This document shows, one piece after another, positions 1 to 5,955 of a DNA stretch of 6,165 nt (position 1 is its first letter; each line of letters begins with the position of its first letter). Source of the DNA: Parcubacteria group bacterium. Lineage in GTDB: Bacteria > Patescibacteriota > Minisyncoccia > Minisyncoccales > CG1-02-41-26. The translations under genes and the position numbers were made by a program. The notes under the pieces are model-generated. The model ran no database searches. It saw only the letters and a program-made list of their open reading frames with translations, and was not told where the DNA came from. The stretch covers positions 1 through 6,165 of the forward strand of contig JABMPZ010000094.1 in the NCBI GenBank assembly GCA_013203565.1, given 5' to 3'.

Positions 1-56
1 CAGGTCATCCATTCTTAGTAAATAATGAAGGATAGGCGAAGAATTTATGAAAAAAT
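1..56. other. Window edge, no resolvable gene
   Basis: No gene can be assigned here. On the plus strand two reading frames enter from the left edge and stop within 33 bases: one ends in SSILSK with TAA at 23-25, the other ends in FLVNNEG with TAG at 31-33. Either could be the tail of a plus-strand gene whose terminator would be the palindrome at 57-100. On the minus strand an ATG at 10-12 (MDDL) could begin a gene leaving the window, but it has no ribosome binding site. The visible stretch is too short to decide. Confidence 0.3.
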
Positions 57-100
57 AAAAGGCAACAAATGGGCACGATCGTGCCCATTTGTTGCCTTTT
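57..100. terminator. Perfect 44-bp palindrome, bidirectional terminator
   Basis: The two 22-base halves are exact reverse complements, centred on GATC, so the RNA would fold into a 20-bp stem closed by a GATC tetraloop. The stem core is GC-rich (GGGCAC/GTGCCC). It is flanked by an A-rich run on the left and TTTTCTT on the right, giving a U-tract whichever strand is transcribed. That fits a bidirectional intrinsic terminator between the minus-strand block in this window and whatever lies to the left. The stem is longer and more perfect than a usual intrinsic terminator (roughly 7-12 bp), so an additional role, such as a protein-binding or cruciform site, is possible. Confidence 0.75.
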
Positions 101-123
101 CTTCGGAGGCTAATAACCACGCG

Positions 124-161
124 GGTTAACATACAGCTACTTCAAATGAGTGAGTAGTTAC
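124..161 (+). repeat. Left copy of flanking inverted repeat (38 bp)
   Basis: This stretch starts GGTTAACATAC, contains CTACTTCAAATG at 137-148 and ends GTGAGTAGTTAC. The same sequence occurs in reverse orientation at 6099-6165, with differences at 135 (A versus G) and 149 (A versus G) and without the extra 29-nt unit present there. It contains a weak internal stem (CTACT/AGTAG) and the palindrome GTTAAC. It lies between the 44-bp palindrome and the end of the radical SAM gene. The sequence does not show whether it is a mobile-element end, a dispersed intergenic repeat or a protein site. Confidence 0.8.
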
Positions 162-297
162 AAAGTCAAGTAGTTGGTCCTGTATTTATTTTCATATCAT
201 ATTACATCTTTTCTTAACTTTAATAAGAACAAAACCTCTTTTTTTATAAATAAAAAAATAAGGTAGCAAGGTTTTATGTATATTTTTTATACTTAAT
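162..297. other. Non-coding AT-rich stretch after the radical SAM gene
   Basis: This stretch contains no plausible coding region on either strand. It includes a second AGTAGTT at 170-176 echoing the adjacent repeat, and the candidate terminator at 231-275. Together with 1-161 it makes about 300 bases without a recognisable gene. It looks like the 3' flank of the last gene in the minus-strand block. Confidence 0.5.
231..275 (-). terminator. Candidate terminator of the radical SAM gene
   Basis: AAAACCT (231-237) and AGGTTTT (269-275) can pair, with an internal T-run/A-run (239-259) extending the stem. Read on the minus strand the hairpin ends GAGGTTTTG about 23 nt after the radical SAM stop codon. 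The stem is AT-rich and the loop long, so it is weaker than the other terminators in the window; the 44-bp palindrome further left may be the real end point. Confidence 0.4.
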
Positions 298-1083
298 TTA
301 ATGGATTTCTATGCCTTTTACTTTTATTTTATAAGAATTAATGATTTTTTTAGAGTCCTCAACAAACTTCTGCAAATTCTCTTTGTCTGTAATTATCTTA
401 TAACTCTCCGGGAATTCTTTTTTCAATGTTTCGCTAAATTGCTTGCCTGCTCCCCTTACATTAATAAACTCAAACCAATAATAGTCGCTATAATCTTTTG
501 TTTTTGAAATAATATCTTTTAGGTCAATTAGCTCTGGAATAATTGGACTAACAAATGTGTAGGTTTTGAAACCTTGTTTTTTTAGAGTTTTAAGCACCTC
601 TATCCTTTTATTATTCGTAGGGGAATCTGGCTCAAATAGCTTTTTAGCTTTATTGGTAAAGCTGTTTATAGTAAAACCAATCTCAACATCTTTAAATTGT
701 TTTAATAAATCAATATCTCTTAAAACTAAATATGATTTAGTTAGAATAGTAAGCTTAACTCTTTTATCTATATTCTCTAAAATCTTTCTAGTTAATTTTA
801 ACTCTTTTTCAATTGGTTGATAGGCATCACAAATTGAACTCATCAATACTAAGCCATCTACATATTTGTCTTTTACTAATTCTGGAGCATTAATCTTTAC
901 CTCAACCCAAGTCCCCCATTTGCCGTAATTACTTGGTCTCCATCTATTGATAAACCGAGCATAACAGTATAGGCAGTTATGCTCACATCCAACATAAGGA
1001 TTCAAAACCCATTTTGCACCAGACAATTTACTTTGAGTAAAGATACTCTTAGCTTGTATTTTAATAATCTTTGTTTTACTCAT
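298..1083 (-). CDS. Radical SAM protein, SplB-like (COG1533/Rv2578c type)
   Basis: This 261-residue protein is a radical SAM enzyme of the SplB-like group that includes Rv2578c-type proteins. Such enzymes use a [4Fe-4S] cluster to cleave S-adenosylmethionine to a 5'-deoxyadenosyl radical; the substrate of this subgroup is not known to me. The cluster motif CX3CX2C is Cys33, Cys37 and Cys40, inside NPYVGCEHNCLYCYA. Other group hallmarks are WGTWVEVKIN (56-65), DAYQPIE (86-92), LTKS (114-117), GFTIN (136-140), EPDSP (151-155) and SPIIPE (179-184). True spore photoproduct lyase is longer and usually occurs in spore-formers, so that function is unlikely. I chose ATG 1083 because MSKTKII fits the family N-terminus; an in-frame TTG at 1089 adds two residues. 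The ATG has no Shine-Dalgarno sequence of its own and overlaps the stop of a possible leader ORF. It appears complete and has no obvious partner gene beside it. Confidence 0.88.
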   Translation of the reverse strand: MSKTKIIKIQAKSIFTQSKLSGAKWVLNPYVGCEHNCLYCYARFINRWRPSNYGKWGTWVEVKINAPELVKDKYVDGLVLMSSICDAYQPIEKELKLTRKILENIDKRVKLTILTKSYLVLRDIDLLKQFKDVEIGFTINSFTNKAKKLFEPDSPTNNKRIEVLKTLKKQGFKTYTFVSPIIPELIDLKDIISKTKDYSDYYWFEFINVRGAGKQFSETLKKEFPESYKIITDKENLQKFVEDSKKIINSYKIKVKGIEIH

Positions 1084-1112
1084 AAGCAAAAAGGGACAAC
1101 TCTAATTAGCAT
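1080..1112 (-). CDS. Possible 10-codon leader ORF, start/stop overlap
   Basis: An ATG at 1112 begins a 10-residue frame, MLIRVVPFCL, whose TGA stop (1080-1082) overlaps the ATG of the radical SAM gene as ATGA. It is preceded by AGGGG (minus strand, 1120-1124) with a 7-nt spacer, the best Shine-Dalgarno sequence in the window, while the radical SAM ATG has none. The arrangement suggests the ribosome loads here and reinitiates at the overlapping start. It could instead be chance: such a short frame has no coding statistics. The peptide has no run of a single amino acid, so classical amino-acid attenuation is not suggested. Confidence 0.35.
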   Translation of the reverse strand: MLIRVVPFCL

Positions 1113-1133
1113 GTTATATCCCCTAATACCACC

Positions 1134-1139
1134 ACTATA
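1134..1139 (-). promoter_or_regulatory. Candidate -10 element for the radical SAM gene
   Basis: The minus strand reads TTTTTTGG-TATAGT-G, 8 nt after the GC part of the preceding terminator hairpin. No convincing -35 element is visible; the hexamer 17 nt upstream is TTTTAA. A transcript starting near 1127 would still include the AGGGG at 1120-1124 and the leader ORF. Confidence 0.4.
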
Positions 1140-1141
1140 CC

Positions 1142-1182
1142 AAAAAACCACCCTTATTAAAAGATATTGAGAGCGGTTTTTT
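1142..1182. terminator. Terminator of the membrane protein gene
   Basis: AAAAAACCACCC (1142-1153) pairs with GAGCGGTTTTTT (1171-1182) through 12 positions including two G-U pairs, with a 17-nt loop. It begins 10 nt past the stop codon of the membrane protein gene and ends in a run of T on the minus strand. A matching T-run on the plus strand makes it potentially bidirectional, although no plus-strand gene feeds into it. Confidence 0.75.
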
Positions 1183-1192
1183 ATATACCTTT

Positions 1193-1576
1193 TTATTGCT
1201 TTGTATTTTGACCTTGTTTAGCTAATCTTTTTACATTTGATATTAAATAAAAGTTAATGGCTATATCAATGAAAATAAAAATGAAAAATAATGTTGAAAA
1301 TCCTGATGTAATCATATTATATATTTGTGAAAAAATACTGAATATCATTGCAGTTATAATAAAATTGATAATTAATTTAGTAGATTCAAATAGTAATTTT
1401 TTTAATCTAATTGCAAAATAAACAAACAATAAAGTAAAAACTACAGTAATTAACCCAAAAATTTTAGTAATAATGTCACCATCTATATTAAAAGTCTGCA
1501 CTAAATATAACAAATTCAAAGCTCCTACGACAAAGAAATAAATACGAAGTGATTTAGTTGTTTCTTGCATTTTCAT
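1193..1576 (-). CDS. Small four-helix membrane protein, function unknown
   Basis: I do not recognise this 127-residue protein. It has four strongly hydrophobic segments, at about residues 11-28, 36-57, 66-86 and 93-113, with short polar connections. The N-terminus (MKMQETTKSLR) and C-terminus (NVKRLAKQGQNTKQ) are basic, and a basic loop RLKK lies at 57-60. By the positive-inside rule both ends and that loop would be cytoplasmic. No enzyme motif, cysteine pair or signal-peptidase site is visible. It forms its own unit, with terminators on both sides. The ATG at 1576 is used here, but Met3 (1570) would serve equally well; neither has a clear Shine-Dalgarno sequence. The gene is very rich in A and T (Ile, Phe, Leu, Asn and Lys codons). 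The length without a stop and the clean helix pattern support real coding. Confidence 0.75.
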   Translation of the reverse strand: MKMQETTKSLRIYFFVVGALNLLYLVQTFNIDGDIITKIFGLITVVFTLLFVYFAIRLKKLLFESTKLIINFIITAMIFSIFSQIYNMITSGFSTLFFIFIFIDIAINFYLISNVKRLAKQGQNTKQ

Positions 1577-1606
1577 ATTATTTTATTAATTTTATTAGAC
1601 AATATC

Positions 1607-1612
1607 ATTATA
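1607..1612 (-). promoter_or_regulatory. Candidate -10 element for the membrane protein gene
   Basis: The minus strand reads TTTTTTGA-TATAAT-G, a perfect -10 hexamer placed 8 nt after the stem of the preceding terminator. The position for a -35 element falls inside the hairpin and reads TCGCCA, which is a poor match. Transcription would start near 1600, about 24 nt before the ATG. Confidence 0.5.
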
Positions 1613-1614
1613 TC

Positions 1615-1641
1615 AAAAAATCGCCATTATGGCGACTTTTT
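1615..1641. terminator. Terminator of the rhuM-like gene
   Basis: TCGCC-ATTAT-GGCGA (1621-1635) is a 5-bp GC-rich stem, extendable across the loop bases, with an A-run at 1615-1620 and CTTTTT at 1636-1641. On the minus strand the stem is followed by TTTTTTG, 66 nt past the stop codon of the RhuM-family gene. The symmetry would allow it to work in both directions. Confidence 0.8.
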
Positions 1642-1701
1642 ATTGATGCTTTATAAAACTATATTTATAAACTGAGTATCAGGTTAAACCTTACATTCAG
1701 T

Positions 1702-2742
1702 CTAAATTGCTTTTTTATCCTTTTTTAAAATCTTTTTAACCTCTTTGTCAAAATCAGAGATATAGTTTTTATCTTGAATTTTATGAAATACCTTATATTC
1801 GTTCAATGCCAATGACTCTGCCACCTCATGACTTACCCTGCCACAATCTTCTAAAATTTCCTGTTCATTAAATTTAAGAAAAGCATTCAATTTTTCTACC
1901 CAATCTTTCATATGCATTATTACACCTTTTTTTGCCTGCATTTCCGCATAATCTAAATACATTGTCACAATTCTATTTAACATATCTAATTCACGCTCTG
2001 CAAAATAATTTTTTGCTATCACAACATCTGTTTGTCTAATCTTTCCTTCTGGAGCATATTTCCAAGTAGTCAACCCCATATTAGGTTTTTTACTATCTAC
2101 TCTCTTATGAATTATCTCTGCCGCTGTCTGTCCAGTTATAGCAAAATGAAGTTTGTTCTGTACTGTAGCAAAAAATTGCTCAGTAATGCCACTCTTTGGC
2201 GAATAATCAGCACTACATAAGGCATATATATCTGTTATTTTTTGATATAGTCTTCTTTCACTAGAACGAATATCTCGTATTCTCTCTAATTGCTCTTCGA
2301 AATAATCTTGACCAAAGATATTATTTGGATTTTTAAGCCGTTCGTCATTCATAGTAAAACCCTTAATAATATACTCTTTCAATCGTTCTGTCGCCCAGAT
2401 ACGAAAATGTGTTGCTTGGGTACTATTAACCCGATAGCCAACAGAAATAATAGCGTCAAGGTTATAAAATTTCGTTTGATATTTTTTTCCATCCTCGGCA
2501 GTTATTTCCATTTTGGAAACAACTGAATCTTCCTGTAATTCTCCACTCTCAAAAATGTTTTTAAGATGTTTATTTATAGCCGGAACCCCTACATCAAAAA
2601 GCCCTGCTATTCTTTTTTGAGTCAACCAAACATTTTCATCTTTTAAAAATATCTCTACTTTTACTTTGCCATTCGGAGTAGTATAAAGTAAAAGTTCAGT
2701 AAAGCTATTGTTGAGTGCTATTTTTTGATTTTTTCTTGGCAT
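1702..2742 (-). CDS. rhuM: RhuM-family protein (virulence_RhuM, COG3943)
   Basis: At 346 residues this matches the usual length of the RhuM family, named from a Salmonella pathogenicity-island gene. The molecular function of the family is not established. Residues about 38-63 (WLTQKRIAGLFDVGVPAINK and onward) look like a helix-turn-helix, implying DNA binding. Residues 92-125, with FYNLDAIISVGYRVNS and HFRIWA, form the typical RhuM core, resembling phage antirepressor-like Bro-N segments. A charged, probably coiled segment spans about 145-170. The conserved C-terminal half includes HFAITGQTAAEII (199-211) and MGLTTWK (222-228). The ATG at 2742 has GGA 8 nt upstream, a weak Shine-Dalgarno sequence. 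It stands alone, without a Fic, toxin-antitoxin or restriction gene beside it. The family is often found in accessory DNA, so transfer is plausible, but codon use does not stand out. The family call is firm; the symbol is given by family only. Confidence 0.85.
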   Translation of the reverse strand: MPRKNQKIALNNSFTELLLYTTPNGKVKVEIFLKDENVWLTQKRIAGLFDVGVPAINKHLKNIFESGELQEDSVVSKMEITAEDGKKYQTKFYNLDAIISVGYRVNSTQATHFRIWATERLKEYIIKGFTMNDERLKNPNNIFGQDYFEEQLERIRDIRSSERRLYQKITDIYALCSADYSPKSGITEQFFATVQNKLHFAITGQTAAEIIHKRVDSKKPNMGLTTWKYAPEGKIRQTDVVIAKNYFAERELDMLNRIVTMYLDYAEMQAKKGVIMHMKDWVEKLNAFLKFNEQEILEDCGRVSHEVAESLALNEYKVFHKIQDKNYISDFDKEVKKILKKDKKAI

Positions 2743-2788
2743 AATTTTCCAGATTTTTGTTGCTTCTTTTTAATCTAATACCACTCAC

Positions 2789-2794
2789 ATTGTA
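2789..2794 (-). promoter_or_regulatory. Candidate -10 element for the rhuM-like gene
   Basis: The minus strand reads TTTTGTGA-TACAAT-G, again 8 nt after the stem of the upstream terminator. Downstream GTGGTATTAG is shared with the region upstream of the radical SAM gene (1123-1132). No good -35 element is seen. Transcription would start near 2782, about 40 nt before the ATG. Confidence 0.4.
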
Positions 2795-2797
2795 TCA

Positions 2798-2822
2798 CAA
2801 AACCGCCTTGCAAAAAAGACGG
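2798..2822 (-). terminator. Terminator of the helicase-typA operon
   Basis: On the minus strand CCGTCTT (2816-2822) pairs with AAGGCGG (2803-2809), including one G-U pair, around a 6-nt loop, and is followed by TTTTG. It lies 36 nt past the typA stop codon. An outer pairing of CACAAAA with TTTTGTG can extend the stem or compete with release at the U-tract. Confidence 0.75.
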
Positions 2823-2858
2823 CATTTTGTGTTCTGGACATATATTGTTCAAGCCATA

Positions 2859-4646
2859 CTACTTCTTCCGTGATGCTTTTACTCTTCCTATTTCTGTTAA
2901 ATTTTGTTTTCTTAGGCGTATGCTTTTGGGGGTTATCTCTAGGTATTCATCTTCTGACATTACTTCCATTCCCCTTTCCAATGTTAATACCATATGTGGA
3001 ACTAGTTGAGCTGCAGTGTCGGCTCCTGAAGAACGCATATTAGTAAGATGTTTTCCTTTAACTGGGTTTACTGTCATATCCATACCTTTGGCAGTGTTTC
3101 CTATTACTTGCCCTTCGTATACATCAACATTTGCTCCCATATATAAAACTCCACGCAACTGAAGATTAGCTAAAGGAAAAGCCAAAACCTTACCAGCTTC
3201 TCCAGAAATCATAGACCCAACATCTCGTTTCTCAATTGCACCTGCATGAGGTTTAAAACCAATTACTTCACTGCATAAAATTCCCTCTCCCTTAGTATCT
3301 ACAATAAATTCATTTCTATAGCCTAACAATCCTCTTGTTGGAATTTCGTAAATCAAGCGAGTATAATTTTGTTCTGGTTCCATAGATATCATCTTTCCTT
3401 TCCTTTTTGACATCTTTTCTATAACTACCCCAGCACACTCTTGAGGTGTATCAAAGGTTGCTTGTTCAAACGGTTCATGTTTTACTCCGTTTATTTCTTT
3501 AATAATAACTTGTGGTTGAGAAATTTGAAGTTCATAATCTTCACGACGCATATTCTCAAGTAAAATTGCAATCTGTAACTCCCCTCTTCCATAAACTTTG
3601 AAATAGTCTACTGGAGAAAAATCAATTTTTAGACCAACATTAACTTCTAACTCTTTCTCTAATCTTTCTCTAATTTGCTGACCTGTTACGAATTTTCCTT
3701 CTTTTCCAGAAACAGGAGAATTATTAACTAAAAAATTCAAACAAATAGTTGGCTCATCAATTTTAATAGCTGGCAACAACTCTTGCTCTCTATCTGTGCA
3801 AACAGTGTCACCAATATATATCTCTGGTAATCCAGCTAGCATAACAATATCACCAGCAGATACTTCTTCTACTTCTTTTCTATTTAATCCCTCAAAGGTA
3901 AACAACTTTAATATATTACCAGAGATAACTGTACCATCATGTTTTTTCACAAAAACCTTGTCTGCTATCTTTATCTTCCCCTGATAAACTCTACCTATAC
4001 CCATACGGCCAAGATAGTTATCATAAGCTAAGTTAAAGGGTTGAAACGAAAAAGGAAGAGAAGTATCTACTTGAGCAGGTGGTACTTTTTCTAAAATTGT
4101 ATCAAGAAGAGGACATAAATCCTTTGATTCATCTTCTAAATTTAGTTTTGCTATTCCATCTTTTGCAATTGCATAAACAGTTACAAAATTAAGCTGTTCA
4201 TCAGTTGCTCCAAGATCCATAAAGAGTTCCAATACTTTATCATGAGCCCATTCAGGTCTTGCAGCAGATTTATCAATCTTATTCAAAACAACAATAGGTT
4301 TTAACCCAAGCTCTAAAGATTTCTTCAAAACAAACTTGGTTTGAGGCATAGGACCCTCTTGGGCATCTACAACAAGTAAAACAGAATCAATAGAACGCAA
4401 AACTCGTTCTACTTCTGAACCAAAATCAGCATGACCTGGTGTGTCAACTATATTTATCTTTGTATCTTTATAGAAAACTGAAGTATTTTTTGAATAAATA
4501 GTAATACCTCGTTCTTTTTCAAGATCGTTTGAGTCCATGCCAACAGCATCATCAGTAACCATACCTGTCTGTTGCATCAAAGCATCAGTCAAACGGGTTT
4601 TACCGTGATCTACATGGGCAATAATTGCAATGTTTCTTATTTCCAT
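2859..4646 (-). CDS. typA: Translational GTPase TypA/BipA
   Basis: This 595-residue protein is a near full-length TypA/BipA, an EF-G-like GTPase that binds the 70S ribosome and supports large-subunit assembly, notably in the cold or under stress. Visible GTPase motifs are G1 AHVDHGKT (10-17), switch I with RGITI (46-50) after MDSNDLEKE, G3 DTPGH (68-72) and G4 NKID (122-125). The beta-barrel domain II, EF-G III/V-like domains and the BipA-specific C-terminal domain follow; the last carries VNPVKGKHLTNMRSS and ends TPKSIRLRKQNLTEIGR. The residue after the P-loop Thr is Arg18 where Thr is common (GKTTL). I chose ATG 4646 because MEIRNIAIIAHVDHGKT is the family N-terminus; the open frame continues upstream to 4802, but those codons overlap the helicase gene in another frame. 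It starts 4 nt after the helicase stop, without a clear Shine-Dalgarno sequence, which suggests translational coupling in an operon. Confidence 0.97.
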   Translation of the reverse strand: MEIRNIAIIAHVDHGKTRLTDALMQQTGMVTDDAVGMDSNDLEKERGITIYSKNTSVFYKDTKINIVDTPGHADFGSEVERVLRSIDSVLLVVDAQEGPMPQTKFVLKKSLELGLKPIVVLNKIDKSAARPEWAHDKVLELFMDLGATDEQLNFVTVYAIAKDGIAKLNLEDESKDLCPLLDTILEKVPPAQVDTSLPFSFQPFNLAYDNYLGRMGIGRVYQGKIKIADKVFVKKHDGTVISGNILKLFTFEGLNRKEVEEVSAGDIVMLAGLPEIYIGDTVCTDREQELLPAIKIDEPTICLNFLVNNSPVSGKEGKFVTGQQIRERLEKELEVNVGLKIDFSPVDYFKVYGRGELQIAILLENMRREDYELQISQPQVIIKEINGVKHEPFEQATFDTPQECAGVVIEKMSKRKGKMISMEPEQNYTRLIYEIPTRGLLGYRNEFIVDTKGEGILCSEVIGFKPHAGAIEKRDVGSMISGEAGKVLAFPLANLQLRGVLYMGANVDVYEGQVIGNTAKGMDMTVNPVKGKHLTNMRSSGADTAAQLVPHMVLTLERGMEVMSEDEYLEITPKSIRLRKQNLTEIGRVKASRKK

Positions 4647-4650
4647 ATAT

Positions 4651-5955
4651 TTATCTTGAATATCTACTAGCTTTTTTACGAGCACTATTACTGCGACCTC
4701 TAAATGGCCTTTGTCCTGATTTTTGATAAGAATTATGACCGCGTCCTCGTCCTGAAGAGTATTTTGATCGCGGATTATACGATCGTTCTTCGGGCTCATC
4801 ATTATGTGATTTTGCTCTTTGTGGGGGAAGAGTTGGTAAAGATAACACTGGTAAAGATTTACGAATCAATCTTTCAACTTTCTTAATATCAGCTTTTTGT
4901 GATGGAGTAACAAAAGAAATAGCTTTTCCATAACGGCCCGCTCTTCCTGTTCTTCCAATACGATGAACATAATCTCCTGAATTGTCTGGTAAGTCAAAAT
5001 TAATCACTAATGAGATATGTTTTACATCAATACCACGGGCAGCAATATCTGTTGCAACCATTATACGAAACTTTCCATATCTAAATCCATCAAGCGCTAC
5101 TTTTCGTTGTGCTTGAGAACGGTTAGAATGAATTTCAGTTGCTGTATGCCCCATATTGCGAATATCACGCGCAATGCGTTTTGCTCCATATTTAGTTCGT
5201 GAGAAAAGAAGCACTGTTTCTTTTTTATACTGTTGTAATAGAGAATCAAGCAAACGCATCTTGTCATTTTTTCTAACAACAAAAACTTCTTGTTCTACAT
5301 TTTCTGCTGATGTCCCTTGCGGAGTAATTTCAATCCTTAACGGCATTTTCATAAATGCACTTGCAAGGGATGTGATTGATTTAGGCATAGTTGCAGAAAA
5401 CAACATTGTTTGTCTTTCTTTTGGTGCTGTTTCTAAAATATGTTGAATTTGTGGCAAAAATCCAATATCAAGCATACGGTCTGCTTCATCTAATGTAATA
5501 ATATTTACCCTATCAAGTTTATATACTTTTTGTTTCATCAAATCAACTAAACGGCCTGGAGTGGCAATAACAATATGAGGATTTTGTCTTAAAGCCCTTA
5601 CTTGTGGATGTTGAGAAATGCCTCCAATAACTACTACTGAACGCAAGCCCAATTGAGCACCTACATATTGAAGTGCTCGTTCTACTTGAATTGCAAGCTC
5701 ACGCGTAGGAACTAAAATCAATGCTTGTCCCTTATTAATGACAAGCCGTTGAATTATTGGAATACCAAAAGCCAAGGTCTTGCCTGTTCCAGTTTGCGCA
5801 ATACCAACAACATCTTTCCCTGCCAAAGCTCCAGGAATAACCTGATGCTGAATTGGCGTAGGGATATGAAATTCCTTTTTTTCTAAAATAGAAAGGAAAT
5901 TTTTTTCAACTCCAAGGTCGCAAAAACGACCAGTGGGTTGTTTAATTTGTGTCAT
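4651..5955 (-). CDS. DEAD-box ATP-dependent RNA helicase (RhlE/CshA-like)
   Basis: This 434-residue protein unwinds short RNA duplexes using ATP; bacterial relatives act in ribosome assembly, mRNA decay and cold adaptation. All motifs are intact: Q motif PTPIQ (32-36) with upstream Phe11, motif I AQTGTGKT (53-60), Ia PTRELA (83-88), Ib TPGRL (132-136), II DEAD (156-159), III SAT (187-189), IV LLFSRT (249-254), V ATDIAARGID (301-310) and VI HRIGRTGRAGR (331-341). A basic tail from about residue 375, with RGRG and RGRS, probably adds non-specific RNA binding. The DbpA-type C-terminal domain is absent, pointing to an RhlE/CshA-like type. ATG 5955 (MTQIKQP) is the natural start, but it directly follows U8C and has no Shine-Dalgarno sequence; in-frame ATG 5991 or GTG 6000 would add 12 or 15 residues encoded by a hairpin. 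It is the first gene of an operon with typA and has a structured leader that may control it. Confidence 0.95.
   Translation of the reverse strand: MTQIKQPTGRFCDLGVEKNFLSILEKKEFHIPTPIQHQVIPGALAGKDVVGIAQTGTGKTLAFGIPIIQRLVINKGQALILVPTRELAIQVERALQYVGAQLGLRSVVVIGGISQHPQVRALRQNPHIVIATPGRLVDLMKQKVYKLDRVNIITLDEADRMLDIGFLPQIQHILETAPKERQTMLFSATMPKSITSLASAFMKMPLRIEITPQGTSAENVEQEVFVVRKNDKMRLLDSLLQQYKKETVLLFSRTKYGAKRIARDIRNMGHTATEIHSNRSQAQRKVALDGFRYGKFRIMVATDIAARGIDVKHISLVINFDLPDNSGDYVHRIGRTGRAGRYGKAISFVTPSQKADIKKVERLIRKSLPVLSLPTLPPQRAKSHNDEPEERSYNPRSKYSSGRGRGHNSYQKSGQRPFRGRSNSARKKASRYSR

Noticed and set aside
25..129. 33-codon plus-strand frame starting at ATG 25
   Set aside because: It runs through the palindrome and into the repeat, has no family features and no ribosome site.
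173..201. Plus-strand promoter TTGGTC-17-TCATAT
   Set aside because: Weak match to both hexamers and no plus-strand gene follows.
4647..4802. Upstream extension of TypA to 4802 (52 extra codons)
   Set aside because: It overlaps the C-terminal tail of the helicase in another frame, has no family similarity, and the TypA N-terminus fits MEIRN at 4646.
5156..5446. 96-codon open frame on the plus strand, and other antisense frames inside the large genes
   Set aside because: They lie opposite strongly conserved helicase, TypA, RhuM and radical SAM coding sequence, with no promoter or ribosome site; they are shadows.
298..5955. Recoded UGA (Gly) as in Gracilibacteria/Absconditabacteria
   Set aside because: No gene has an in-frame TGA, which recoded genomes use frequently; the standard bacterial code is sufficient.
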